Shown here in pieces: positions 1 to 10,400 of a stretch of DNA of 64,000 nt. Each line of letters starts with the position of its first letter. Positions within the stretch are counted from its first letter, which is position 1. The stretch is from Paracentrotus lividus (taxonomy: Eukaryota > Echinodermata > Echinoidea > Camarodonta > Echinidae). Both the position numbers and the translations under genes were made by a program. The stretch spans positions 34,710,337 through 34,774,336 of the forward strand of contig CALNVZ010003426.1 in NCBI GenBank assembly GCA_940671915.1, given 5' to 3'. Below the pieces are notes generated by a model that saw nothing but the letters and a program-made list of their open reading frames with translations, had not been told where the DNA came from and did not search any database.

Positions 1-1660
1 GGGGGTGGTACAACATGGACCTCGCCTCGGCTTTCCAGCTATATACTTTAATACTCAAAATAATTTGAATAAGTATAAGAATACTAGAAACTTCCAACTT
101 TTCGGCTTGCGCTTCGCGCTCGCGGATAATACATCATAATGCACAATTAACTCCAATTTTGAGCTCAAATATTTTATACCAATTCAGTAGGGTATAGAAT
201 GCACAATTATTAACTCAAATATATAAAATCATAATGCACATAGGCCTATAACTCCAAAATTTACCTCAAAACTTTCAGGCTCGCCCTTCGCGCTTGCGGT
301 TACTAAATACTGTAGGGTCTGTAATACTAGAAAGTGACCGTTTATTCTATATATCTTTTAAAACCCAAAATTTTCGGCTCGCGCTTCGCGCTTGCAGATA
401 CCAATAATTCAGTTGGGTAGGCCTACATAATGCGCAATTAACTCAAATTTTTACCTCAAAGTTTTCATCTCACGCTTCGCGCTCGCGGATACTAAATATA
501 GTCTATATTGCACAGTTGTCTCCGAACTATTTTTTCGGCTCGCGCATCGCGCTCGCTTTGCTTTTTTGTCATTAATGAAATACCAAACACATTCTTAAAA
601 GCATCAATTAAAAATGCAATTTTAGGGCGCTCCCCCTATTCATCAGAATACATTGCTTCTTTATGCCTCTGGTCTCAATTGCCCCCTTTCAGGGAAAATG
701 CCCGTTTTCCATTGTGACCCCCACTTTCAAGTTCGTTCTACAGCCTCTGGCATAACAACATGGCTATAACATGCCGTTTTTTCAGGTAATTAAATGGCAA
801 AGCTTGCACTCGCAACGTTTGATGTAAATATAACGGGGGTAATAATCGTGTCCATGGTGGCAATTTAAAATACATATTCAAACCACTAAAGTTTGTTTAA
901 AATATTCAGATTATTTTTTCTTTTTGTTGCTAATATATTTTATTATTTTTGTTTCATAGGGTTAAAAATAAAATTGTTACAATTTCCCGTTTAGATCAGT
1001 ATAGGCCTATATTCGGAGTGTTTTTAAACTCGCGAATCGCGCTCGTTTGCTCCCTCCGCTCACAATTTTTTTTTAAAGTTGGCCCCCCCCCCCCTTTGGA
1101 AAATCCTGGATCGCGCTTGCCATACATTCGTGATTTTAAGCCCCTTCAGCCACCCCTCCCCACACGAATAACGAACGGATACAATTGCGAAATAAATTAT
1201 TTAGTTATTGAGTGATAACGGACCAATTTTAGAAATGAAACTTATTCTTTATCGGAGAATTCGCCGCTGAAATAAATTTTTCATTAAATGAGACAGAACC
1301 AAAACAATTGCGGAAGAAATTATTTAGTTATGGACTGTTAAACGGCCCGACTTAAGAAGCGAAACTAATTCTTTATCAGTAGAAGTCGCCGTTGATAATT
1401 TTGTGAAATAAATTCTCCGAAAATCAAAATTTAACAGCAGATGCTGTTAAATAATGACACCCCTCCCCCCCCCCCCGCCCCAAAATCCCCCTTATCTGGA
1501 GGTTATCATGGGTGACCAAAACAGTCCCCAGCAATTTCAATCCATTCGCTCTGGCAGTAATAGCTCAATTTTCGGAATAACGAACCTTTTTCTATTTTAG
1601 GAATAACGAACCTTCAGAATAACGAACACTACCCCCCCCCCCCCCCTGCGGATACCGGAC
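1..1660. repeat. Cluster of degenerate CG-motif repeats
   Basis: A 20-base CG-rich word close to GGCTCGCGCTTCGCGCTCGC recurs in AT-rich sequence near 100-125, 278-300, 372-395, 466-490, 534-557 and 1025-1045, with another near 2020-2040. Spacing is irregular (about 68 to 180 bases), so this is a decayed dispersed or satellite-like family and not a clean tandem array. Homopolymer C runs lie near 1083, 1460 and 1628. No coding sequence is supported; the short open frames here are incidental. Confidence 0.6.
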
Positions 1661-2415
1661 CCGCAACGCGGCCGCGGACTATCAGACAAGCGGACTATCG
1701 GGCTATAGCCGCTTGGGGGGGGGGGTTAAAGTTATGAACTTCAATATCAACAACAAAAAAATGCAAGCTCTCCTCTATTTCTCCTATTTATAATCTATTA
1801 ATATTATATTATTTAATGAAGAATTTTCATAAAAACGACTGGTGCAGAAAACTACTAAACACAGCCTTTCGAAGAAATCCCCCCGGTGTTCACGAATGGG
1901 TGCGTTAATTTTACTCCCCTCCCTCAACCCACCCTTTCGAGAAAAGCCCCCCCGGTGTTCACGAAAGGGTGCGGCCATCCCGCTCCACCCCCGCTCCGCG
2001 AACGCAGACGATCGTTGCAAGCCAGCGCGAAGCGCGAGCGAAATCATACTCGATGTATAGAGACCAGAAGGCGTAGACGTTTTAGATCAATTTTGCCCCT
2101 ATTATTGAAAGACCAATTTAGCCCCTTAGTTTCAGGTCCATTTGGCGCTCCTACCCTTTCTACCCTTTTTCTCCTCTTTTCGACGCCCCCTTTGTTTCAG
2201 GTCCATCTGGCGCCCCTACCCCTTTCTACCTTTTTCCCTCTTTTCGGCGCCCCCTGTGCACGTAACTGGGGCGGGGGGGGGCGGGCGCCGTGCCCTCACA
2301 ATACGGCGCATGATTAACCAATATCAAAGGACTCCGAGGAAATTACTAGACTTTTAAAATAGTTGGATAAAATGCATTCATCACTCATGAACTTCAACTG
2401 AAGTATTTTTTTTTT
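1661..2415. repeat. GC-rich stretch with two short duplications
   Basis: Two local duplications are visible. A word built on CCCGGTGTTCACGAA plus GGGTGCG occurs twice near 1880-1905 and 1948-1972. A 65-base unit beginning GTTTCAGGTCCAT occurs at 2129 and again at 2194, ending near 2258. Open frames across this stretch are proline- and arginine-rich and show no domain. No gene is called. Confidence 0.55.
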
Positions 2416-2455
2416 TGACAAATTTTACCTGGTATCAACTAATACATTATTATAG

Positions 2456-2776
2456 GCGCATTTTTACCTCTGCCATTTTTGCCTCTGCCTCTGCTATTTT
2501 TACCTCTGCCATTTTTACCTCTGCCATTTTTACCTCTGCCATTTTTACCTCTGCTATTTTACCTCTGCCATTTTTTTACCTCTGCCATTTTTACCTCTGC
2601 CATTTTACCTCTGCCTTTTTACCTCTGCCATTTTTACCTCTGCCCATTTTACCTCTGCCATTTAACCTCTGCCAATTACTATTTTTACTCTGCTTTTTAA
2701 CCTCTGCCATTTTTACCTCTGCCATTTTTACCTCCGCCATTTTTACCTCCGCCATTTTTACCTCTGCCATTTTTAC
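2456..2776 (+). repeat. 15-bp tandem repeat array
   Basis: About twenty imperfect copies of a 15-base unit (TTTTTACCTCTGCCA) run head to tail, with units shortened or lengthened by one to three T residues. The open frames across it translate the repeat into low-complexity peptide and are not genes. The array ends where a tRNA-like fragment begins. Confidence 0.9.
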
Positions 2777-2782
2777 ACCGAA

Positions 2783-2835
2783 CCGGCGCGGCCGGGGATC
2801 GAGTCCAAGACCTCCCTATTATGAGGCTCTATCCA
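2783..2835 (-). repeat. tRNA-like sequence, 3' part, split by a transposon
   Basis: Read on the minus strand, this ends in a box-B-like GACTCGATCCC and contains GTGGATAGAGC, a split A-box/D-arm. The other part of the A-box, GGGCTCAGTG, lies beyond the element at 3626-3637. Removing the element and one CA duplication restores the continuous GGGCTCAGTGGATAGAGC expected of a tRNA-derived sequence. It is probably a SINE or element core; no functional tRNA is claimed. Confidence 0.55.
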
Positions 2836-2874
2836 CACTGTTAGAAAAAATTAAACGAGTTGTTTATAATCTAA

Positions 2875-3075
2875 AGGGGCTGTCCCACAGGAGGCGATCG
2901 TTGTGGCGACAACCTGATAATTTCATAATTATAAGGAGTTCATCTTTAAAAAGGTGATTATAAACCTACTTACGACTCTATCTGAGCTAGGCTACAACAA
3001 CAACTTGCTACCACACTCGCAACAGCAAGATCGCCAGTTGTCGCGACAACGATCGCCTCCAGTGGGACAGCCCCT
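2875..3075. mobile_element. Nested palindromic MITE, TTAA target
   Basis: A 201-bp element has long inverted ends (AGGGGCTGTCCCAC and about 25 further bases, including GGCGATCGTTGT). TTAA follows it on the right and CTAA precedes it on the left. The uninterrupted copy near 21.9 kb reads AATCTTAAACAAC at the same point, so TTAA is the target. TTAA targeting is typical of piggyBac-type elements. Confidence 0.75.
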
Positions 3076-3263
3076 TTAAACAACAGCGTGTTAACCGGTG
3101 AATCGCACAGCGTTGTTTAAAAATTAAACAACCTGTAGTTGTTTAAAACTTCAACACTCTTGTTGTTTAAAAGTTTAAACAACCTGTTGTTTAATGGTTG
3201 TTTAAAATATCAACATTATTGTTTAACGCTTCTCTCCAAAAGTAAAAACGCTCCAACTTTTAG

Positions 3264-3337
3264 TTAACGCAGCCGGGTATCGAACTCACGACCTTTCGAT
3301 TATAAGGCACACGCTCTATCCACTAAGCCAACACATC
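3264..3337 (-). repeat. tRNA-like core of element copy A
   Basis: On the minus strand this gives an A-box-like GGCTTAGTGGATAGAGC, an anticodon-loop-like CTTATAA and a B-box-like GAGTTCGATACCC. It is the counterpart of 21681-21753. Lack of a clear seven-base acceptor stem, and its place inside a transposable element, argue against a working tRNA. Confidence 0.6.
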
Positions 3338-3639
3338 TTTACAAACACTTATTTAATGTGTGAGGCATAAGTCCTTCGCCATGACTGAAATGTTGCGCGA
3401 TTTACCTTGGATGTAACGAACGATGCCATTAGCTCATTACTATCACGTGACATTTTGTCTCAGCCTGTTTGAGTGTAATATGTCTCTAAACAGGTCTTGT
3501 TTAAGGCTATAAAACTTTGCTTTTCCGGTTTTAAACAACAATGTTTTAATATTCAACAAGAATGTTTTACTTTTAAACCAACATTTTTTTAAACAGCGAA
3601 ATTTTTAAACCGCGTTCTAACAGTGCACTGAGCCCACAC

Positions 3640-5640
3640 ATGTTTGTATATGCATATAGATGACTTCAAACCTTAGAATCCTCCCTGAATTGATTTATCA
3701 CCTCCTCCGTCATCCCCATAAGAAATTGACACTGGATCCAGTTGGAATATACATACACACAATGCACAATTCATTTTTAGTTTTGCTTTAATTTGTTTTC
3801 CCGATTTACATTTTTTTTAAAATAATTGTTATGTGTTTTATTCAATCAAAAACAATAAGAGTGTTACACTTACTTACATCATGAACATCTTTTAGCATAA
3901 TAAAACATTAAAATATCAGTATCAACACAACGTTTTTATATGGAAAATATTTTGTTTATATTAATTACGTTACACATACATAGTTCCTCGTATAAATCTA
4001 AAATATCAAGACATATAAACACAATTTCACCATATCAAACACAAAATGCAGAATAAATATCGTTTATTTAAAAACAATATAAACTAAAAACCTGGCACTA
4101 TACGAAAAAAAAAACAATAGAAAAATGTACAAAAAAGGCGGATTCTAGACGATGCAGGTGTGTTGTAGAAGCGGAAAATCGGGGGATCCGCCCGTGTGGA
4201 AAAGTTCTCCTTGAGTTTTTGAGGAACATTCTGTCCACCGGCAAATTTCCCTTAAACCCAATCCACGGAAATTTAAAAATTGGGAATGGAAAGAAACTCA
4301 AGAAAAACTTTGCCAACGCAGGCGAATTCGATGCACAACAGGCTTTTTAAAATTTTATTTATTTATTTATTTTTAAACACCAACATTATGCCATTTTTTT
4401 AAACAGACTGTAGAGGTACATTATACAGGGGTAGAAGGGGTATAAATTACACTATGTACAACTGGAATATGAAAATGTTTTTCTTATGCATATACATGAA
4501 TATTAATCAATAAATATACATGAAAATGTGATTCTTCAAAGCAGCATTCTCTCTTTGTTGTTTGTTTTTGTTGTGCTGGTCATTTTTATGAGACTAAATA
4601 GGCTAACCGTATAGCACCAAAAAAAAAAATCAATCTAACTTGAGAGCCAATAAACAATGGAAATCTGACAATTTTGTCGTGGAGGGTGATTATCTCGTTG
4701 TCCCATCCGAAGGATGGTTAATCTTCAGCGAGGGTGATTATCCGGGGTGCAGGAAAACTTTTGCAAAATTATGGTGTCGGGCATTTTTCGTCCAAGGCAC
4801 AAGCTCTATACACAAAGCTGTGAAACTTACTCTTTAAACTAAAATCTGCTTCCAGACTTCTAATTGCCTATACTTTTTAATACTAGCATTTAGCATGTGT
4901 CACCCCACTTCTTTTTTTTTCGCACAATCATCCCCACTCTCTCATTTTGTTCATTTTGTTGTTGTTGCTGTTTTTAAGGGAATTTTCTCAAAAATGAGGA
5001 CAATACGACAATGATATTTAAATATTTACTTCGTCAAAATGATTTTCATCTATACATGTCTTGAATCGAGCGGGTCGGTGGATTGGATTTAACATTACAC
5101 AATTTTAATCGTCGAATTTGTTACGTAATCGATGTCCTTTGAAGAAGGATAAACCATTTTAGTGCCTGGAGTATACCGGTACCCTGGAGCTGAAAGTGTT
5201 CTTGTTTGAAAAGAACTCTTTACTCTTTATCATGGAGGTATTCAGTCGGGAAAACATAATTTGCGTCGCGTGTATCTGCATGTGCATTTAATTATTTTGA
5301 TTTATTCGTTTTATTAACATTTCCAAAATTATACAGTATGAATATGAATAAGCATTTTTGGCAGTTGGGAAACTGTTATCATTCTTGGGAAACGTCCTAA
5401 TCTCTTACTAGAAAATAAATCTACCCAATTTATCAAACGTGTTTACTCCTGTACGACGGACATATGTAGTTCGACAAAAAGTAGTACAAACAGATTACCA
5501 AAGTTATTTATCGACTATATGGTATTATTGGTTTATTTATAAGAAGATATAGGGAACACAATTACACAAGAGTAGCAATTTTGTAATTGTTCCCCCGGAA
5601 AAAATAGGTCAAAATTGAATGATCTGTTTTCAGTGGTTGC
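3640..5640. other. AT-rich intergenic stretch
   Basis: I see no gene here. It holds an ATTT microsatellite near 4345-4372, homopolymer A and T runs, and short open frames without recognisable motifs. It lies downstream of the LRR gene's probable 3' end. Confidence 0.5.
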
Positions 5641-5649
5641 AAAAAGTCA

Positions 5650-6628
5650 ATACCTTTATTGATCATGATTCGGTATTGAGGTTCATTTGAATTTGTTATT
5701 CTTTATTGCATTTTTACATAAATGTACACTTCCATGAACAAAATCTAACAAAGTAAGTTACACAATGTATTTACAGTGTTCACAGTTACAGGGGGCATTG
5801 GTTGTAGTTTTTTTTTTTTTTTTTTTCTTTAAAAAAAAAACAATAAAAATGAGAATCTATAAACAGTAAACATGTAAAACAAAAAGATCAAATGCGACTG
5901 GCTGTCCATTTCAGCCGCAACTGTTGTTGCTACTGGTCTCACATGGGGCCAGTAATAAGTTATGTACAAGAACAATATACATTATGAAAAATAATAATAA
6001 CAAAAACACAAACCAAAATAGATCATTACGAAGTATCTTGGAAAAAGATGCATAGGGCATTAGTGGATATATAGGTAGATACATGAAATGTTAGAAAAAG
6101 AGAGATAAAGAGAGAGAGAGAGAGAAAGAGATGAGAAATAGATAGCGAGATGTGATCTATGCCCAACGGTCACCGGTTTGTTGTTGTTGTTGTATTATAT
6201 TCTGTCGTTTCTCACACGTTTGTGTTCCCTATGCGTACTCGCATGAACACCGCATATCTACAGGACGACTACCGACCAAACCGCATATACTACACATGGT
6301 AAACGGTCATTAACGCATAACCATTGGACAAGGGACGGATCAAGCTACTTTGACGGACAACACCTGACAGTGAGCATCGACCCAAGTGTGACGGACACGT
6401 AACAGATAAATAATAGTATTATCCGTTTGTTGTATACGTTTTCTGATCTGACGCATCTGGTAACAGAAATAGGTGAATAAAAGCACATAATATATAGGCT
6501 ACGTTTCCAAGTGTCATTTCAAATGCATTTCGAATTGAACTACGCAATAAAAAAAACGCACTCTTATGTTTGAGAAAACAATAGTAACAACAAAGTTCTT
6601 GATTAGATATAGAAAGTCTTTGACAGAG
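5650..6628 (-). other. Probable 3' untranslated region of the LRR-protease gene
   Basis: This is inferred to be the transcribed tail below the stop codon at 6629-6631. On the minus strand, AATAAA hexamers occur near 5655 and 5702, the second as GCAATAAAG. The stretch also holds a poly-T run near 5810-5826 and a short GA-rich tract near 6095-6130. The true cleavage site is unknown. Confidence 0.35.
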
Positions 6629-7415
6629 CTAGTACGGATGTGTCACATGTTCCCGAGGAGACTTTCTGGCAATAATCTGCTGAATTTTGTCACTGTCTTG
6701 CCTGACGTCTTTAATGAAACCTACATCACCTTGGTTTCTAACCAAGATGCCAACCAGTTTCCACTGGTTATGTTCCCTGATTGACACGGGTGTTCCTAGA
6801 CTGTCCCAACCCGTGTAGTCTTCGAGACCTTGCTCCATATGTCCACAGAGATAAGGTTGGTGGACATTGTTAGGAGACCCGCACTGTGAAGACGTAACCC
6901 GGTAGTGACGCCGCTTCTGGCGTCCGATCACGTCCGGGGTTTTTGACCGGTCAATCCACCATCCTGCTGCCAGGACACGCTTGCCATCAAGTTGTCCAAA
7001 CGTCGGCATCTCTGACAGAATACTGATGACTGAAGCGGGTCCTTGCAGATCAACCGAAGGCGACATCTGCAGAAGCACCGTTGCGGAGCCATCGGGGGCC
7101 GCGTCCGGCAACACCTTGTGGATTCGCAGAACACGGTATGTCTCTGCAACCATGAGGAAGTCCGTAAGGGTGCCTTGTCCAGCTGAAACTTTGATCTCTA
7201 AATTAGAGGGCGCTGTCCACGCCTTATCCTGGCAATCGCCATCGAGCGGGCGTGGACATCCTGATACAAGGCGAAGATAGGACTGGATTTTGGTGATTCG
7301 CATTAGGCATTGGTATGAAGTGAGGACAAAGCTAGGGGAGACTAAGGCACCATTACAGATCGGTGTGTCCGTGGCTGAGTCCCAGATCAGTACGACCCAT
7401 GTCCACCGCAATCGG
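6629..7415 (-). CDS. LRR gene exon 4: S1 serine-protease-like domain, catalytically dead
   Basis: The acceptor TATTGTTTCAG lies just before 7415, and its first base completes Ser752. Residues 753-1013 resemble the trypsin fold: RWTWVVLIW for the first strand, ICNGALVSPSFVLTSYQCL around the His site with the Cys772-Cys788 pair, a Cys930-Cys942 pair, and DYTGWDSLGTPV at the Ser site. The normal AAHC is SYQC, so His becomes Gln787. The DIALL strand reads ATVLL, so Asp becomes Ala863. Ser957 stays, but GDSGGP is WDSLGT, spoiling the oxyanion loop. No IVGG activation site precedes the domain. It is a non-enzymatic serine protease homologue. Confidence 0.8.
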
Positions 7416-10400
7416 CTGAAACAATAAGTGAAAGCATATTATCTGATGATTATTTCAAAGTCTAAATAAATTTGAAAAATATTATCGGTGTCTTCAATTG
7501 AATTCCATGGACGCAACCAACAGGCGACTTGTCCCTTAGGCCTGATATAATTTATTACTAAATTGCATTTATTTCCTTGTCTTCGTCTTGCCCCCCCCCC
7601 CCCCCCCCCCCCTCCCCCGCATCCGAATCCGAACACATTCACGGACCTGTGTCGTTATTATATTTATATTGTACGGTTTGGGGTGAATATCTGACATTGG
7701 AACCATGAACAGTTTATCAAGTAATTCCATTCAGCGCTTTAGCGCCCTCTCATGGTATAAACAATATATCTGATTGATAGAATTCTGTCAAAACCTTGTC
7801 ATCTAAACAACAATCAGACAGCTGAAAATATATTCTCAAAGATTTCGAAAGAGTCTAAAAATGCGATCCTAAAATAATTTGAAATCTTACATACATTATA
7901 TTCCTGTTTTCTCAGTAACAAGGTAAATAATGGAATTTTATTATATGATTGAGGTTCCGAGGTGAAGTGAACGTGGAATTCAAGATGCGAGGTTCGAGTC
8001 CATGTCAATGCACCAACTGTATCATTTGGAAAGATATTAATTTCTGCTTATCGGGCATTCAAGGATTTTTTTTTTTCAATACAGGTATACCGAACCCTGG
8101 GTCAATACTATCGTTATCCTTAATAATGGTTCATGAAGCCAATTATTAGCAGTGGTGAGAAACATTTTTGAAAGAGGGAGAACTGAAAAGAATGTATATG
8201 TGTTGTGGGGGTGAACATGCAAAATCCCACAGTTAGAATAATGGTTGTCTACCAAATAAAAACTATTAAAGTGGGGTTAAAGCCAGTCCAAGGCTCCCCG
8301 GCCCCTGATTTGTAGTTGGGTTATTACCATTACAAACCATTTATAAATCTAAACATACCTATCCGATGCCATGTAGTTAGGAATAGATGGGGTATGGGTT
8401 GAAGTAGGGATTGGAGTGGAAGAATCGGCCATCGCTGTCACATCGACTAGTTCATCTCCTCTGCATGATACATCTGATCCTAAAAGATCCATGATCTATC
8501 GATTGTAAGAGAAGAAATATTATTCGGTAAGAGAAAAAGTAGATGTGGGAAAAGCAGAAGCGTAGAAACAATTTTTGGGGGAAATGGAAGAAAACACTTA
8601 GGGGAAATAAAAAGATAAACAGTGGGCAAAGATGATGAAGGAGAAAAAGGAGAAAAAGTACAAGTCAAGAAGACAAATAAAAATAAGGTGAGGCGTTAGT
8701 GGTACCGATATAATTCAAAGCATCAAAGATATAGAACAGAACAATGGGTTATTACACAACTCATTAAACAGACATTATGAAAGGAGTGCCGAAAGTAAAA
8801 GAAGAATGTACATGATGAGCACAAGTCAGGTAACCGCAGAAGTATATAGGCTACTATCTCGGAAAGTCACTTTTTTTGCATATAATGACCAATAGTATTG
8901 TTATCACTACTATATAATTCAACACAGATGACAAACCTTTACACCTTGAAGGGAGCCAGGAGTTTTGCATCTGGTCTGGTACCCTTTGTCCAATCTGATA
9001 CCGTAACGAAGTGTTAGGTCGGAAAAGAAACGGACTAGTCGACAAGTGCAGTTCCAGGGGTTGCCAGCCAAGTCCAGGACCCTACCAGGCAAAATATTCG
9101 GGTTGAAGTCGCGGAGATCTCTTAGAAGGTTGTGAGACAATGTCAGGTTGTACAAGTACAGACGCGAATCGTTGCTTACAGAGACTTTTGTTAGATTGTT
9201 GTTCGATAAATAAAGATACCGAAGATTCCCTGCTACCTCAAAGTCCTCTGAAGACATCTCTTTGAAATGGTTATCGATTAGATTAAGTGTTTGTAGTGAC
9301 CTCAGGGGCTTCAACCATTTCATCTTGTCATTGGTCAATCTATTTTGTGCCATGTTGAGGTTGCTTAGTGCATCAAGACCATGGAAAGCCTTGTCCGAGA
9401 TCTCACTGAGGCTGTTGTTCCGGAGATCGAGCATTTCAAGAGTCCTCAGCAATCGGAATGTGCCTCCGGCTAACGTCACTAGACTGTTGTCACTCATCAT
9501 CAAGCGGTGGAGTCGGTTGAATCCGCTGAATGCATCAGGAACGACTCGCGAGATCCTGTTTCTGGAGAGGGTCAGAACTCTTAAACTTGGGGCTCCACGG
9601 AAAACATCCCTTTGCAGCTCTATAAGTTGGTTTCCTTGTAAGTTTAGCCATGTCAGTTGTGACATAAAGGATAGTGGGGTCGTCTTCAGAGCCTCAGGCT
9701 CAATGATAAAGAGTTTGTTGTCAGCAAGGTTGAGCTCCATCAATGCTGCAAGACCTTGTAAGGCCCCTGACTGTAGATGCGTAAGACTATTCCCTGATAG
9801 GTCTAGGTACTCCAAATTCGTGAGACCTGCCATGGCGTTTGAAGTGATTCGAGAAATCTCATTGCCAGTTAATGTCAGATACGATAGATTGGGAATATCA
9901 CCAAATGTAGATCTTGTGATGTTAGGCAACTTATTGTCCTTTAAGTATAATTTTGTGAGATTGGCCAGGCTGGAAAACGCACCGTCCTTTATTTCATTCA
10001 CGCCATTCGATGACAGGTCAAGTGTTCTCAGTGCGACGGCTCCTTGAAAAGCTAAACTGTTCAGAGATGTCAATGAGTTCCCTGACAAGTCTAGAACTTC
10101 CAGACGGCGTTGGTTCTGGAAAGCATTCTGTGCTATAGTCTTGATACGGTTGAAACTCATATCAATTTTCGTCAGTAGTGTGTTGCTCAAAAACAGAGTC
10201 GGGTCTATCCGGGTAAATTTATTCCTCTGAAGATACAAGTCCGTCAATTGTGACAGACCTGTGAAAATCATCTTATTCCTTTCATTTAATCGATTATACG
10301 AGAGATTCAAGAACTTCAGAGCACTCAACGGCTCAAAACAATCCTCATCAACACTCCATAGGATGTTATCACTCATATCTAATGTCTCAATATCGCGGTT

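Larger units (their letters stand above)
2836..3625 (-). mobile_element. CACTG-ended element carrying a tRNA-like core, copy A
   Basis: The termini are inverted (CACTGTTAGAA at the left, TTCTAACAGTG at the right) and flanked by a CA dinucleotide on both sides. It is the inverted counterpart of the copy at 21371-21959: the same AAACAAC-rich arms and the same tRNA-like core at 3264-3337. It is 790 bases long; removing the nested MITE and its duplicated target leaves 585, against 589 for the other copy. No transposase is present, so it is non-autonomous. CACTG ends with a 2-bp duplication fit the CACTA/CMC group better than Tc1/mariner, because this target is CA and not TA. Confidence 0.8.

Noticed and set aside
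2415-2957. A 180-codon plus frame
   Set aside because: Translation of the 15-bp tandem repeat; ends in transposon sequence.
7950-8030. B-box-like GAGGTTCGAGTCC in an LRR-gene intron
   Set aside because: No A-box or stems upstream; at best a decayed SINE fragment.
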